A stretch of DNA of 64,000 bases from Empedobacter tilapiae (GCF_004785645.1 NZ_SRPE01000001.1:248001-312000); one strand, 5' to 3'. Shown: positions 45,818-55,327, numbered from the stretch's first letter. Notes: generated by a model not told the origin, from the letters alone. Numbers and translations: made by a program.

Positions 45818-46363
45818 ATGAAAAAAATTGTACTTTGTTGTTTCACTCTTTTTGCTATTGCAAGTTGCGTTCCTCAGAAACAACACCAAGAATTGGAAGC
45901 TAATTATTACAAAGCTTTAGACGATCAATCGAATACATCTAAAGAATTGACATTAGCAAATTTGAAAATCGAGAATCTTGAAAAAGATTTAGCAAAAACA
46001 AAAAGCGAATTATACATCAAAGATACAGCTTTGTCGAATGCGCAATCTATGATTAGAATGGCTCAAAAAGAGCACGATACTAATTTACAGGAATTATATT
46101 CGGCCTTGAATAGTTCTGGAGAAAAATCGAAACTTTTCTACACTCAATTGAATGAAAAAGAAAAGCAAGTTGCTGATTTGACTCAAAAAGTAAAAGATTT
46201 AGACGCTAAGATTGATCAAAAGGATACTGAAATCTTCAATCTAAAAAGACAAATCTTAACACAAGAGATTAATCAAAAGGTTTCGGAAGCAACAGCTACG
46301 CCTCCAAAAACAACAACTCCGACTAAAACAACAACTCCAGCAAAAACTGGAACAAAAAAATAA
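45818..46363 (+). CDS. Coiled-coil lipoprotein
   Basis: The 181-residue protein has a lipoprotein signal (lipobox AIASC, residue 17), a long heptad helix (about 25-145, KELTLANLKIENLEKDL and KEKQVADLTQKVKDLDAKID) and a Thr/Pro/Lys-rich tail (TPPKTTTPTKTTTP). It resembles envelope-spanning helical lipoproteins and may bridge the outer membrane and peptidoglycan. This is inferred from architecture. A strong terminator follows. Confidence 0.82.
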   Translation: MKKIVLCCFTLFAIASCVPQKQHQELEANYYKALDDQSNTSKELTLANLKIENLEKDLAKTKSELYIKDTALSNAQSMIRMAQKEHDTNLQELYSALNSSGEKSKLFYTQLNEKEKQVADLTQKVKDLDAKIDQKDTEIFNLKRQILTQEINQKVSEATATPPKTTTPTKTTTPAKTGTKK

Positions 46364-46369
46364 TCAATA

Positions 46370-46402
46370 AAAGTCTTACACCAAAATGTAAGACTTTTTT
46401 TA
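46370..46402 (+). terminator. Terminator of the xth operon
   Basis: AAAGTCTTACA (46370-46380) pairs with TGTAAGACTTT (46387-46397), followed by a T run. Confidence 0.9.
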
Positions 46403-46417
46403 TTCTCCAAATCGAAG

Positions 46418-46425
46418 TAACTTTG
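46418..46425 (+). promoter_or_regulatory. Putative -7 element TAACTTTG for the acetyltransferase gene
   Basis: A perfect TAnnTTTG 20 nt before the ATG at 46445. No TTG at the standard -33 distance is obvious. Confidence 0.5.
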
Positions 46426-46444
46426 CAACAACTAAAAAGTTTTA

Positions 46445-46918
46445 ATGAAAGTTATTTGCGAAACAAAAAGTTTGGTATTACGAGAGTTTTTTGAGATTGA
46501 TGCATTCGAATTATTTCAATTAAATTCTGACAAAGAATTAATGAAAATCGTCAACGAAAAACCGTATAAATCTGAAGACGAAGCGAAATTTTTTATCGAA
46601 AATATGGAGAAACATTACCAAGAACATGGTTTTGGTCTTTGGGGTGTTCACGAAAAAAAAAGCGGACGATTTGTTGGTTGGGGTGGTTTGCGTCAAACAA
46701 AATACGGCGCAGTTCTCAACATTCGTTTGAAACGTAAATTTCAGAACAAAGGTTACGGAACAGAAGTTTTGAATGCGATTGTAGATTATGCAAAAAATGA
46801 ATTGAAATTAGATAAAATTGCTGCTAAAGCAAATGCTAATCAACCTGAAACATTGAAACTATTACAAAAATCTAAACTTCAACAATCAGAAGAAAACGAA
46901 TTAATTTTCAAATTATAA
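46445..46918 (+). CDS. GNAT-family N-acetyltransferase (RimJ/RimL-like)
   Basis: The 157-residue GNAT protein starts TKSLVLREFFEIDAFELF, has the strand region GFGLWGVHEKKSGRFVGWGGL and the acetyl-CoA loop region LKRKFQNKGYGTEVLNAIVDYA (Q/RxxGxG/A variant NKGYGTE), then ANANQPETLKLLQK. It resembles acetyltransferases acting on protein N-termini, amines or amino acids. The substrate is unknown. Confidence 0.88.
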   Translation: MKVICETKSLVLREFFEIDAFELFQLNSDKELMKIVNEKPYKSEDEAKFFIENMEKHYQEHGFGLWGVHEKKSGRFVGWGGLRQTKYGAVLNIRLKRKFQNKGYGTEVLNAIVDYAKNELKLDKIAAKANANQPETLKLLQKSKLQQSEENELIFKL

Positions 46919-46922
46919 AAAA

Positions 46923-46961
46923 TAAAAAAGCCTTGCTAAATTATTTATCAAGGCTTTTTTA
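46923..46961. terminator. Bidirectional terminator
   Basis: AAAAAAGCCTTG (46924-46935) pairs with CAAGGCTTTTTT (46949-46960). It lies between convergent genes. Confidence 0.9.
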
Positions 46962-47486
46962 TTATTTCTTTTTAGGTGGAAATTTTTGTAGCAATTTCGT
47001 TACACCTTTCTGAATATTCGCTGCACGCACTTCTGGCGAAGCTTTCAATGGCATCTGAATTTTCAAAGTTCCTTCCCAAACCAATCTTCCTTCATCCTTC
47101 ATCGAAATAGTATAATTTTGATTTAATTTTTGAGAAGTAATTGGAATTCCTACAGAAACTCCACCTCCAAAACCATAACCACCAGTTCCCATTCCAATTC
47201 CTACATTAGAATTTTGTTGTTTAGAAACAAACTCTTCTGGCTTAACCTCAAGTGTTAAACTTCCATTATTCGATTTCTGAAAACCTCTGTACAACATTCC
47301 TTTTTCAATCGACGAATATAATCTGGCAGAATCTAAATCATTCAAACCTAAATTTCCCGTTTGCGTAAATGAATAGGTTCTATTTGTTTCAAAATCAAAA
47401 TCTCGGTCATAATCTACCGCTACATTTTGCGTACTACACGAAACAATTGTTAAGAATATAGTACTTAATAATATTATTCTTTTCAT
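46962..47486 (-). CDS. DUF4136 lipoprotein
   Basis: The 174-residue lipoprotein (lipobox TIVSC) has the DUF4136 pattern: VDYDRDFDFETNRTYSF near the start, a glycine-rich turn segment GIGMGTGGYGFGGGVSVG, and GRLVWEGTLKIQ towards the end. DUF4136 proteins are outer-membrane-associated lipoproteins of unknown role. It is upstream-adjacent to the NUDIX gene in one minus-strand cluster. Confidence 0.85.
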   Translation of the reverse strand: MKRIILLSTIFLTIVSCSTQNVAVDYDRDFDFETNRTYSFTQTGNLGLNDLDSARLYSSIEKGMLYRGFQKSNNGSLTLEVKPEEFVSKQQNSNVGIGMGTGGYGFGGGVSVGIPITSQKLNQNYTISMKDEGRLVWEGTLKIQMPLKASPEVRAANIQKGVTKLLQKFPPKKK

Positions 47487-47499
47487 TTTTAATTCTCAA

Positions 47500-48018
47500 T
47501 TATTTTAAAGAAGCAATATACATTTCCACAACTCTTTTTAACGAATCAAATCCTATATCGTTTAAATTAATATCATTGATAGAAATCCATTTAATTTCAG
47601 CAATTTCTTCCTTTTCTAAAATAATTTCTTTCTCTGGAAAATCAGCTACAAAAGCTAAATCACATGTTTTATATGGAATTCCTTTATATTCGTAGTTATT
47701 TGGTTGAGATGTAAAATAGTTAAAATCTTCCAAAGGAATTGTTACTCCTAACTCTTCTTCAAGTTCTCGTTGACAAGACCTCTCAGCAGATTCATCAGGA
47801 TCTATAAAACCTCCTGCCAAATCTAACATTCCTTTCTTTGGTTCTTTGTTACGAACTGTGAAAAGAATTTTATCTTCCTTTTTTAGAATAACCGCTACTG
47901 CTGCTGCAACATTCTGATAATAAACTAAATCGCAATTATTACAACTCATTCGTCTAAAATCAAAATTATTAATGGAATGTCCACAGTTTGGACAAAATTT
48001 AAACGATTTTATCATCAT
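47500..48018 (-). CDS. NUDIX hydrolase with N-terminal zinc ribbon
   Basis: The 172-residue protein has a CPNCG...CNNC zinc ribbon (residues 8-32) and the Nudix box GGFIDPDESAERSCQRELEEELGV (about 68-91). This resembles NADH pyrophosphatase-like or ADP-ribose pyrophosphatase-like housecleaning enzymes. The exact nucleotide substrate cannot be read from sequence. It is 17 nt downstream of xerD. Confidence 0.9.
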   Translation of the reverse strand: MMIKSFKFCPNCGHSINNFDFRRMSCNNCDLVYYQNVAAAVAVILKKEDKILFTVRNKEPKKGMLDLAGGFIDPDESAERSCQRELEEELGVTIPLEDFNYFTSQPNNYEYKGIPYKTCDLAFVADFPEKEIILEKEEIAEIKWISINDINLNDIGFDSLKRVVEMYIASLK

Positions 48019-48035
48019 ATTTAAGCTAACTGTTA

Positions 48036-48923
48036 TTATTTATTTCTTGGGTGAAATTTGATAATCGCATCTCGAATAAATTCTTGATCAACATGCGTAT
48101 AAATTTCTGTTGTCGTAATACTTTCGTGTCCTAACATTAACTGAATCGCACGAAGATCTGCTCCATTTTTTAATAAATGAGTCGCAAAAGAATGACGAAA
48201 TGTATGCGGACTAATTGTTTTTTTAACTCCTGCAATTATCGATAATTCTTTCACAATTGTAAAAATCATCACACGCGTAAGGTTTTTACCTCGTCTATTC
48301 AAGAACAAAAAATCTTCAAAACCTACTTGTATAGGAACATGAATACGAATACTATCTTTATACAAGTTAATATATTTTATCGTATAATCACTAATCGGAA
48401 CTAATCTTTGTTTATTTCCTTTTCCAATTACTCGAATAAAACCATCATCAAAAAACAAATCAGAAATTTTGAGATTTATCAATTCCGAAACACGTAAGCC
48501 ACAACCATAAAGCACTTCTAGAATCGCACGATTACGTTGTCCTTCTGGTTTTGATAAATCAATTACTTCAATCATTTTATCAATTTCTTTTTCGGAAAGT
48601 ACATCAGGAAGTTTCATACCAATTTTTGGTGTTTCGAGTAAAGAAGTCGGATTATCTTCTCTAAAATCTTCGAGTTGCAAGTAACCAAAAAAACTTTTCA
48701 ACCCAGAAATCACACGCGCTTGCGAACGCACACTATATTCACTCGATGCAAAATCGTGAACAAAATCCCTCAAATCGTCTTGTGAATAATCTAAAGGTTG
48801 TTTATCAGAATAATTAATTAATTTTTGAATATCACGTAGATAACCTTCAATTGTATTGGCAGAAACTCTTTTTTCTAATTTCAGATACATTTGATAGTCA
48901 TACAAAGCATCTTTCCACAGCAT
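48036..48923 (-). CDS. xerD: Tyrosine recombinase XerD
   Basis: XerD resolves chromosome dimers at dif with FtsK. The 295-residue protein has the SAM-like N-terminal domain (residues 1-90) and catalytic residues in CGLRVSEL (R), HTFRHSFATHLL (H-x-x-R), LGHES (H) and the nucleophile in TTEIYTHVD (Y). The lack of neighbouring mobile-element genes and the full length favour the housekeeping enzyme. It directly abuts the S41 protease stop. Confidence 0.93.
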   Translation of the reverse strand: MLWKDALYDYQMYLKLEKRVSANTIEGYLRDIQKLINYSDKQPLDYSQDDLRDFVHDFASSEYSVRSQARVISGLKSFFGYLQLEDFREDNPTSLLETPKIGMKLPDVLSEKEIDKMIEVIDLSKPEGQRNRAILEVLYGCGLRVSELINLKISDLFFDDGFIRVIGKGNKQRLVPISDYTIKYINLYKDSIRIHVPIQVGFEDFLFLNRRGKNLTRVMIFTIVKELSIIAGVKKTISPHTFRHSFATHLLKNGADLRAIQLMLGHESITTTEIYTHVDQEFIRDAIIKFHPRNK

Positions 48924-50507
48924 TTACTTCGTTGTTTTTTCTAGTTCAAAAATACGCTTTATCATTTCATCTTCGGGCATCCAGACTTGATAAAATGCAC
49001 GCGAACCATATAAAGTTCCGGCAATTGTTGCTTTCATGTAGTTATCAACAGTTGTTGAAAAGACTGGATTGAACTCATTTGAAGGAATTCCTAAAACGCC
49101 TAAAAACTCATTTCTATACATTCCAGCACTGAAATATTTCAAATAAGTTGTTTCATTGTGAAACATGAAAAAATCGTGTATTGAATAAATTTTCTTGAAT
49201 AAAAAGTCATCAAAATAATTCGCATCTTGATTATAATACAACCAATTTGATACAGAATTTGTATCTAAGGCTACAAACTCGTCTGGAATAATTCCGCCAC
49301 CTCCGTAAACTTTTTTACCTGAAGGCGCCATAAACTCTAAATCTTTATTAATCTTGATTGAATCCTTACTGTATAGTTCACCCGACTTTAATCGTTTGTA
49401 TAAATCATCACTGTATTTTGCAGTTTTTTTATCAAAAGGTTTTTGAATTGAACGACCAGAAGGCGTATAATAATTTGCAACCGTCAAACGAACTTTGGTA
49501 TCATCACCCAAATTAATTTCACGTTGCACCAAACCTTTACCAAACGAACGACGACCAACTATAATTCCGCGTCCGTAATCTTGTAAAGCTCCCGCAACAA
49601 TCTCACTCGAAGAAGCAGAATTTTCGTCCATTAAGACATAAATTTTTCCTTGTTCAAAAAGACCTTTATTCGTTGCGTAAATATATTTTTTACGTTTTTG
49701 TTTATCTTGAGTATAGACAATCAATTCATTTTTAGTCAAAAATTCATCTGCAATTTCTTCTGCAACATGCATTATTCCTCCTGGGTTTCCACGTAAATCG
49801 AACACCAAGGTTTTCATTCCTTGATCCAATAAATTTTGTAAACCTTGATGAACTTCATTTGCAGAATTTTCAGAAAAACGAGTCAATTTAAGATAACCAA
49901 TATCTTTTGTCAACATATGTTTTCCTGTAACTGTTGGAATAGGAACAATGGTACGATTGAGTGTAACAGAAATTGGTTTTCGATCGCGAATAACAGATAA
50001 TTTAACTTCCGATCCTTTTTTCCCCTTTAATAAACCTTCAATCGTTTTATTATCTTTTGCAATCAAAGATTGATCATCTGCAGCAACTAATTGATCTCCA
50101 AATTCTAGTTTACCATAATTTTTCGTTCCAGGTAATGTACGTTCAACAACAATAGTATCATTCATTGTTCGAAATTGAATTCCAATTCCAACAAACTCAC
50201 CTTTTAATTGTTCTTCAGCCTTTTGCACAGAAGCTTTATCTATATATGTACTATGTGGATCTAGTTTAGCAACCATGTAATGAATCGCATCATCAACCAA
50301 ACTATCCGAATTAACATCGTTTACATATTCGTTATCAATCAAAGAAACTAATCGACGAATTTTTTGTTCATTATCTGAATATTGTAATCCTACAATATCT
50401 TTATTCTCGTCGAATGCAAAGTCGTATTTCTTTCCAACCATAAACCCGGTTAAAAAAATAATCATCACAACCAATATGATATTAATAACTTTGAAAAAAC
50501 TTCTCAT
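48924..50507 (-). CDS. S41-family C-terminal processing peptidase
   Basis: The 527-residue protein has an N-terminal membrane anchor or signal (about 7-24), a PDZ domain (about 100-185) and the S41 serine protease domain with the catalytic DENSASSSEIVAGALQDYG serine and the lysine in GRRSFGKGLVQ. It is periplasmic and likely trims envelope proteins. It forms a tight cluster with the dCMP deaminase and xerD genes. Confidence 0.93.
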   Translation of the reverse strand: MRSFFKVINIILVVMIIFLTGFMVGKKYDFAFDENKDIVGLQYSDNEQKIRRLVSLIDNEYVNDVNSDSLVDDAIHYMVAKLDPHSTYIDKASVQKAEEQLKGEFVGIGIQFRTMNDTIVVERTLPGTKNYGKLEFGDQLVAADDQSLIAKDNKTIEGLLKGKKGSEVKLSVIRDRKPISVTLNRTIVPIPTVTGKHMLTKDIGYLKLTRFSENSANEVHQGLQNLLDQGMKTLVFDLRGNPGGIMHVAEEIADEFLTKNELIVYTQDKQKRKKYIYATNKGLFEQGKIYVLMDENSASSSEIVAGALQDYGRGIIVGRRSFGKGLVQREINLGDDTKVRLTVANYYTPSGRSIQKPFDKKTAKYSDDLYKRLKSGELYSKDSIKINKDLEFMAPSGKKVYGGGGIIPDEFVALDTNSVSNWLYYNQDANYFDDFLFKKIYSIHDFFMFHNETTYLKYFSAGMYRNEFLGVLGIPSNEFNPVFSTTVDNYMKATIAGTLYGSRAFYQVWMPEDEMIKRIFELEKTTK

Positions 50508-50514
50508 TTAAATG

Positions 50515-50958
50515 TTAACTGTATAATTCTTCTTCTGTAATTTGTTGAATTGTAATTCCTGCTTTTTCTAAAAACTCTAATCCTGAAAGATCTTTGTATT
50601 GTTGTATATATACGATACGTTTAATTCCTGCTTGTAAAATCAATTTACTGCAATCTGTACAAGGAGAAAGCGTAATATACAATGTAGCTCCTTCAGCTGA
50701 TTGAGTTGACGTAGCACATTTCAAAATAGCATTCGCTTCTGCGTGTAAAACATGCCATTTTGTATTACCTGCTTCGTCTTCGCATCTATTTTCAAAACCA
50801 CTTGGCGTACCATTATAACCATCAGAAATAATCATTCGATTTTTAACAATAATTGCACCAACTTTTTTGCGTTCGCAATATGAAAGATTCGCCCACTCAA
50901 AAGCCATTTTAAGATAAGCTTTATCGTAACGTAATTGTTTTTCTAAGTTTGTTTCCAT
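50515..50958 (-). CDS. dCMP deaminase (ComEB-like)
   Basis: The 147-residue zinc deaminase converts dCMP to dUMP for dTTP synthesis. The zinc site is visible as HAEANAILKC (H-x-E) and PCTDCSKLILQAGI (PCxxC), and SDGYNGTPSGFENRCED carries the substrate-loop signature of dCMP deaminases. It is 6 nt downstream of the gcr-like gene and 7 nt upstream of the protease gene. Confidence 0.92.
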   Translation of the reverse strand: METNLEKQLRYDKAYLKMAFEWANLSYCERKKVGAIIVKNRMIISDGYNGTPSGFENRCEDEAGNTKWHVLHAEANAILKCATSTQSAEGATLYITLSPCTDCSKLILQAGIKRIVYIQQYKDLSGLEFLEKAGITIQQITEEELYS

Positions 50959-50964
50959 TTCTAA

Positions 50965-52926
50965 TTAAGCTTCTTCTTTATTTTTTGTCCATAAAGGCGG
51001 AACAAAAAATGGTAATGGATTTCGAAAAAATGCTTTTAATGTATGTGAGATCATCGTAAAAATCTTATAAAAAGGAATATTATTAGATCGCATTGCCATT
51101 AATAATGATAAGATAAAACTAACTAAGAAGTTGCTCCAACCTACCATAAAAATTGCAATAAAACCAATAATCATTGGTCCAATATCAAAATGATAACCCA
51201 TTCCTCCAATACCAATCGCGAAATTTCCTGAAACAAAAGTAATATGTCGAATATCGAAAGGTTGACCTGTAAAATCTCCTATCAAAAAGGCACATCCCAT
51301 CATAAAACCGAATGCCACATTTCCGACAACTCCTCCCATATTTTTCTCAAACCAATTTGAAATTCTTCTTCTTCTTCGTTCTGAAAATGATTTCTTCAAA
51401 ATTGGATGATTATAAATACGTTCTGGAATATTATGAAAACGCTGACTATTGATTGTAATTCCTGATATTAATCCTGAAAGGAATAAGAAAACTCCTGCAA
51501 TTGCGCCGAAGTAAAAAATATGCCAATCCATTGTAACAACTTCTTCCCAATAATGATAAGCTTTTGAATATTTCAAAACTTCAAATCCTAAAATTTGATT
51601 CAATAAATAAAATATACCTAATGAAACTACAAAACCTGCCACAACGTTTCCTAAAAAAGCAATCATTTGACTTCTTACTAGTTGCGCAAACAACGTTGTA
51701 AAATCTTTCACATTTAATTCTGTTCCTGAAGTAGGAACAAGAGATCGAGCTAAGCGAGCAGCAGTCATAGAGGGCTGTTTTGTAGCAAGAGTCATATGTG
51801 TAAGATAAATTGCACAGAAACCTACTGCATAATTTATACTAAAGAAAAATGCTTTAAATAAAGGAGATGTATCTGGTATATTCCCTATTCCTGTTTTTAT
51901 AAAACATAAAAAAGAGACTATAAAACCTCCTCCACAAGCAGTCCAAAACATTTTATTATATTCTTTTGCTGTCTGCGTAATATATTTTTCTCCTGTTATC
52001 CCATTATGATAGGTTACCAAAAACGTAATCAAATAAACTGTAGAACTTAATTGATTACTCATAAAGTTTTTGGGTGCATAAAATTCAACCCATTTCTTAG
52101 TTGCAAGACTATAAAATGATATTATTCCGTTTAATTTTAATTCATTAAAACTATTCAAAATATTTTGAAGTCGCACTAATTGTTGTTGTAAACGATTTAT
52201 TTTAGATGCAACTTTTAATGATATCCCTTTGTAATCTTTTTGTGTTAAAATATCATTTAAAAGATGTTTACATTTAGAAATACTTTCTTTTATTTCTAAC
52301 ATATCAAATCCTGCTTGTGGACTTTCTATGATGTTACTGATCTGCATCGAAAGCTTTGAGAAAGGATTATCTAAATAATTTACTTCATTACTATATCGCA
52401 TCATTTCTTTATCAGAAAATCCTCCAGTAATTCTTACTGTTAAAATAGATATTGCTTGTAAAAGCTGATTTTGAATATTATTAATATTTCCTTTAAAATT
52501 TTCAGGTTCGATATCTTGATACAATACTTCAAAGAATTTTTTCCATCTATCTCTAGGAATGATTCGAATTGCTTGTAAATTTTTCGAATTATAGAAGATT
52601 TCATTAACAACCGAAGTCAATTCATTATTATCTTCAATATCTGGCAAAACAGAATCCATTATCTTTTTTTGAAAAATAGATAACAAATTATCTTCTAGAT
52701 GAATTCCACTATCCACTAAATAGCTTACGATATTAATTTTTCCGAATGTTTTTTGAAGTTCTTCACGAAAAATTAATCGATAATTTATATTATTTTGAAG
52801 TTTTGAGATTAAATCATCAATAAAAGAAATTGAATCTGGATAATCTTTTCTTGCTTTTTCTAATAACCTTAGAAAAAAGCTCTTCTCGTATTTTTTATTT
52901 TGATTAAATATAGAGTCTAAAGCCAT
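50965..52926 (-). CDS. Gcr-type 'site-specific recombinase' family membrane protein
   Basis: The 653-residue protein matches the SpecificRecomb family (gcr in Neisseria). It has a soluble helical N-terminal half (about 1-300) and a C-terminal half with about eight membrane helices (for example LVTYHNGITGEKYITQTAKEYNKMF, GFCAIYLTHMTLATKQPSMTAARLA, GNVAFGFMMGCAFLIGDFTGQPFDIRHITF). Despite the family name, multiple membrane spans make a DNA recombinase role doubtful. Its true function is unknown. It leads the gene cluster ending at 46962. Confidence 0.85.
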   Translation of the reverse strand: MALDSIFNQNKKYEKSFFLRLLEKARKDYPDSISFIDDLISKLQNNINYRLIFREELQKTFGKINIVSYLVDSGIHLEDNLLSIFQKKIMDSVLPDIEDNNELTSVVNEIFYNSKNLQAIRIIPRDRWKKFFEVLYQDIEPENFKGNINNIQNQLLQAISILTVRITGGFSDKEMMRYSNEVNYLDNPFSKLSMQISNIIESPQAGFDMLEIKESISKCKHLLNDILTQKDYKGISLKVASKINRLQQQLVRLQNILNSFNELKLNGIISFYSLATKKWVEFYAPKNFMSNQLSSTVYLITFLVTYHNGITGEKYITQTAKEYNKMFWTACGGGFIVSFLCFIKTGIGNIPDTSPLFKAFFFSINYAVGFCAIYLTHMTLATKQPSMTAARLARSLVPTSGTELNVKDFTTLFAQLVRSQMIAFLGNVVAGFVVSLGIFYLLNQILGFEVLKYSKAYHYWEEVVTMDWHIFYFGAIAGVFLFLSGLISGITINSQRFHNIPERIYNHPILKKSFSERRRRRISNWFEKNMGGVVGNVAFGFMMGCAFLIGDFTGQPFDIRHITFVSGNFAIGIGGMGYHFDIGPMIIGFIAIFMVGWSNFLVSFILSLLMAMRSNNIPFYKIFTMISHTLKAFFRNPLPFFVPPLWTKNKEEA

Positions 52927-52950
52927 ATTTTAATTTCTTCATTCAGAGTA

Positions 52951-52958
52951 CAAAAGTA
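52951..52958 (-). promoter_or_regulatory. Putative -7 element (TACTTTTG on the minus strand) for the gcr cluster
   Basis: CAAAAGTA on the plus strand is a perfect TAnnTTTG on the minus strand, 24 nt upstream of the start at 52926. The -33 element is unclear. Confidence 0.45.
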
Positions 52959-52997
52959 AAAAACTTATACTACTAAGCAGTATAAATCAATAGAAAT

Positions 52998-53031
52998 AAA
53001 AAAGTGATTCTTATTTTGAATCACTTTTTTA
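52998..53031 (-). terminator. Terminator of the 53033-53716 gene
   Basis: AAAAAAGTGATTC (52998-53010) pairs with GAATCACTTTTTT (53018-53030). Confidence 0.9.
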
Positions 53032-53032
53032 T

Positions 53033-53716
53033 TTAGAATTTAAAATGTTTCTTATCTATTGCTGGATTTATTTTTATCTCATTAAATTTTATAACATACT
53101 CTCCTCCTTCTGTAGGTTTCCCTACAATTTTGGTAGCGAAAGATAGTCCATTATAAGTTTTAAAATTAGAATAATAAAGCGTTTCATCTTTATTTTTCTC
53201 CATTACTATTTCATAAGAATTTTTATCAAAACAATAAACTGTTGAATTTGCATTTTTTGTCAGCTCTATTTTATAGCAACTATTATTTTGATCATATTTA
53301 TCTACACCTAGATATTTTACCTTAAATCCTTTTTGTTTGTACTTTAAAACATCTGAATCAAAAGAATCTGGTTTATAATCTTTTACAGCAACATTTTTTT
53401 TGGCTACTTCGCTATATGTCCATCCTATTCTTCCGTCATATCCTTCATTTAGAATTTCTTTTCCATTCATAACAAAAACAACTTTTTTATTATATGGTCG
53501 TTGATGATAAACAATCATTGGATAGGAATCTCCTACATTTATAATAGCTTCTCCTTTTAAGATAATACTGTTTAAATTATTCCAAGCTGCTTCTCCTCCT
53601 GTTTTCTGAATATGATTTTCTATAATTTTTTCTGCATCTTGAGCAAATGCTGTAACAGAAAACAACGAAAACATAAGCGTACTAAACATCAATTTCGACA
53701 TAAGAACTTTTTTCAT
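53033..53716 (-). CDS. Exported LolA-like-fold protein of unknown function
   Basis: The 227-residue protein has a signal peptide (about 1-25, ending AFAQD). The mature protein follows the pattern of Bacteroidota outer-membrane-lipoprotein-sorting-like proteins: an N-terminal helix IENHIQKTGGEAAWNNLNSI, then antiparallel strands with alternating hydrophobics and EGYDGRIGWTYSEV. LolA/LolB-like folds bind lipids; a lipid-binding role is only a guess. It stands alone with its own terminator. Confidence 0.75.
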   Translation of the reverse strand: MKKVLMSKLMFSTLMFSLFSVTAFAQDAEKIIENHIQKTGGEAAWNNLNSIILKGEAIINVGDSYPMIVYHQRPYNKKVVFVMNGKEILNEGYDGRIGWTYSEVAKKNVAVKDYKPDSFDSDVLKYKQKGFKVKYLGVDKYDQNNSCYKIELTKNANSTVYCFDKNSYEIVMEKNKDETLYYSNFKTYNGLSFATKIVGKPTEGGEYVIKFNEIKINPAIDKKHFKF

Positions 53717-53782
53717 TATTTTAAGAATCTGTTGAACAATATATAAAAACTAATTCAAAATTCTATAATGAAATGATTTCTT

Positions 53783-54334
53783 TTAGTCTTTTTTAACTTC
53801 TATATGAGACCAATTTTCACCTCTTAAAATACGGTAAACCTGTCCTTGTGATATATTAAATTGCTTTGCTAAAGTTGAAATTTTAGTTTTTCTATTAGGA
53901 TCAAGTAATTTCTTTTTTAAACGAATTACTTGGGCTTCTGTCAATTTACTATTAGGAATACTATCCAAACGAGAACGACCTTTCATCATTCTAAATAAAT
54001 CTTTGTTATGCTCTTTCCATTCATCCAATGTTGCCCATTGTAAATTATCAATAGCATTATTAAGTTTATTATGATCTAAATGCACAACATACTCTTTATT
54101 TTCTACATTAGGTAGAAAAGTTTCAGCAACCATTTTATGTACATATTTAGCTGTTCTTTTTCCATCAGCTTTTGTTACCCAAATTGCACGATAACCATTA
54201 TTGATAGCTCCTTCTAATATTTTATATTTATCTTGTCCTGTATATAATTTTTTCACAAGACCATCTTTCGAAACTAAGAAAGATCTTTTTTCAATCAATC
54301 CTTCTGTTTCATATTCTTTCCATGAATCACTCAT
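53783..54334 (-). CDS. Free-standing HNH endonuclease (NUMOD4/HNH plus HTH)
   Basis: The 183-residue protein has an N-terminal NUMOD4-like part (residues 1-35, WKEYETEGLIEKRSFLVSKDG), an HNH core at about 65-105 (YVHKMVAETFLP, then HLDHNKLNNAIDNLQWAT with the D-H, N and N ligands) and a C-terminal helix-turn-helix (about 130-178, KLTEAQVIRLKKKL and SQGQVYRIL). This is the layout of phage or intron-type homing endonucleases. No intron or phage gene is nearby. I chose ATG at 54334; a GTG at 54340 is two codons earlier. Confidence 0.87.
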   Translation of the reverse strand: MSDSWKEYETEGLIEKRSFLVSKDGLVKKLYTGQDKYKILEGAINNGYRAIWVTKADGKRTAKYVHKMVAETFLPNVENKEYVVHLDHNKLNNAIDNLQWATLDEWKEHNKDLFRMMKGRSRLDSIPNSKLTEAQVIRLKKKLLDPNRKTKISTLAKQFNISQGQVYRILRGENWSHIEVKKD

Positions 54335-54483
54335 AATCACTAATTTACTTATTTATTACATTTTTACAACAACATTCATACCGAAATTTTTTTTTAAGTA
54401 TTTATTAACTTAATTATTTCGTTTTCAAACTAAGAATAGTTGATTTTCAAAAGCAAATATAAATGATAAAATCTTACAATTTA

Positions 54484-55239
54484 TTATTTAACAATAGTGG
54501 ATAAATAATCTTTTGCACGTTCCAAATCTTCCGGGGTATCAATTCCAACTCCTATTGATTCTGTTTCGATTACTTTAATTTTCATTCCATATTCTAAGTA
54601 ACGAAGTTGTTCTAATTTTTCAGCTTTTTCATTTTGACGCATCATCAATTTAGAAAAATTTAGTAAGGCTTGTTTTCTAAATGCATAAATACCTAAATGA
54701 CGAAAATAGTTTGGTATAAAATTAGTTTCGCGCGCAAACGGAATTGGCGAACGCGAAAAATAAAGTGCAAAATCATTGATATCTGTTACGACCTTTACAA
54801 AATTAGGATTGTTAATATCTTCTTCTTTTCTAATTGATTCTTTTAAGGTCGCTACATCTACAGTTTTACCTAATTCTCCATCAAAAGAAGATAAAATATC
54901 TGCCAAAGCTTTTTTGTTAACAAATGGTTCATCACCTTGTACATTTAGGATAATATCACATTCAATATTTTCTATAGCTTCAGCAATTCGATCGCTTCCT
55001 GTTTCGTGATCCTTGATACTTCTAATTGCTTTTCCATTATTCGAAACAATTTCTTCAAAAATCAAATCAGAATCTGTCACCACAAAAACATCATCAAACA
55101 AATTAGTTGCGGCAACATTTTCGTACGTCATTCTAATCACAGTTTTATCGCCTAATTGTTGCATCAACTTACCTGGAAAACGTGTTGCTGCATAACGAGC
55201 TGGAATTACGGCTATTTTTCTCACAATTTTTAATTTCAA
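54484..55239 (-). CDS. kdsB: 3-deoxy-manno-octulosonate cytidylyltransferase
   Basis: KdsB makes CMP-Kdo for lipid A/LPS core assembly. The 251-residue protein has [22 protein letters not shown], the conserved NVQGDEPF with catalytic carboxylates, [12 protein letters not shown] and HLGIYAFRK. The length is typical. It confirms a Gram-negative envelope. Confidence 0.95.
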   Translation of the reverse strand: MKLKIVRKIAVIPARYAATRFPGKLMQQLGDKTVIRMTYENVAATNLFDDVFVVTDSDLIFEEIVSNNGKAIRSIKDHETGSDRIAEAIENIECDIILNVQGDEPFVNKKALADILSSFDGELGKTVDVATLKESIRKEEDINNPNFVKVVTDINDFALYFSRSPIPFARETNFIPNYFRHLGIYAFRKQALLNFSKLMMRQNEKAEKLEQLRYLEYGMKIKVIETESIGVGIDTPEDLERAKDYLSTIVK

Positions 55240-55301
55240 ATTTCTGTAAATTTAAAATAGATTCGGTTGAAATGCTTCTTTAATCAACAAAATAATTATA
55301 G

Positions 55302-55309
55302 TATCTTTG
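55302..55309 (+). promoter_or_regulatory. Putative -7 element TATCTTTG for the small ORF/DUF3822/rsmD unit
   Basis: A perfect TAnnTTTG 19 nt before the 28-codon ORF at 55328. No clear TTG at standard spacing. Confidence 0.5.
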
Positions 55310-55327
55310 CTAAAATAAATTTTCTGT

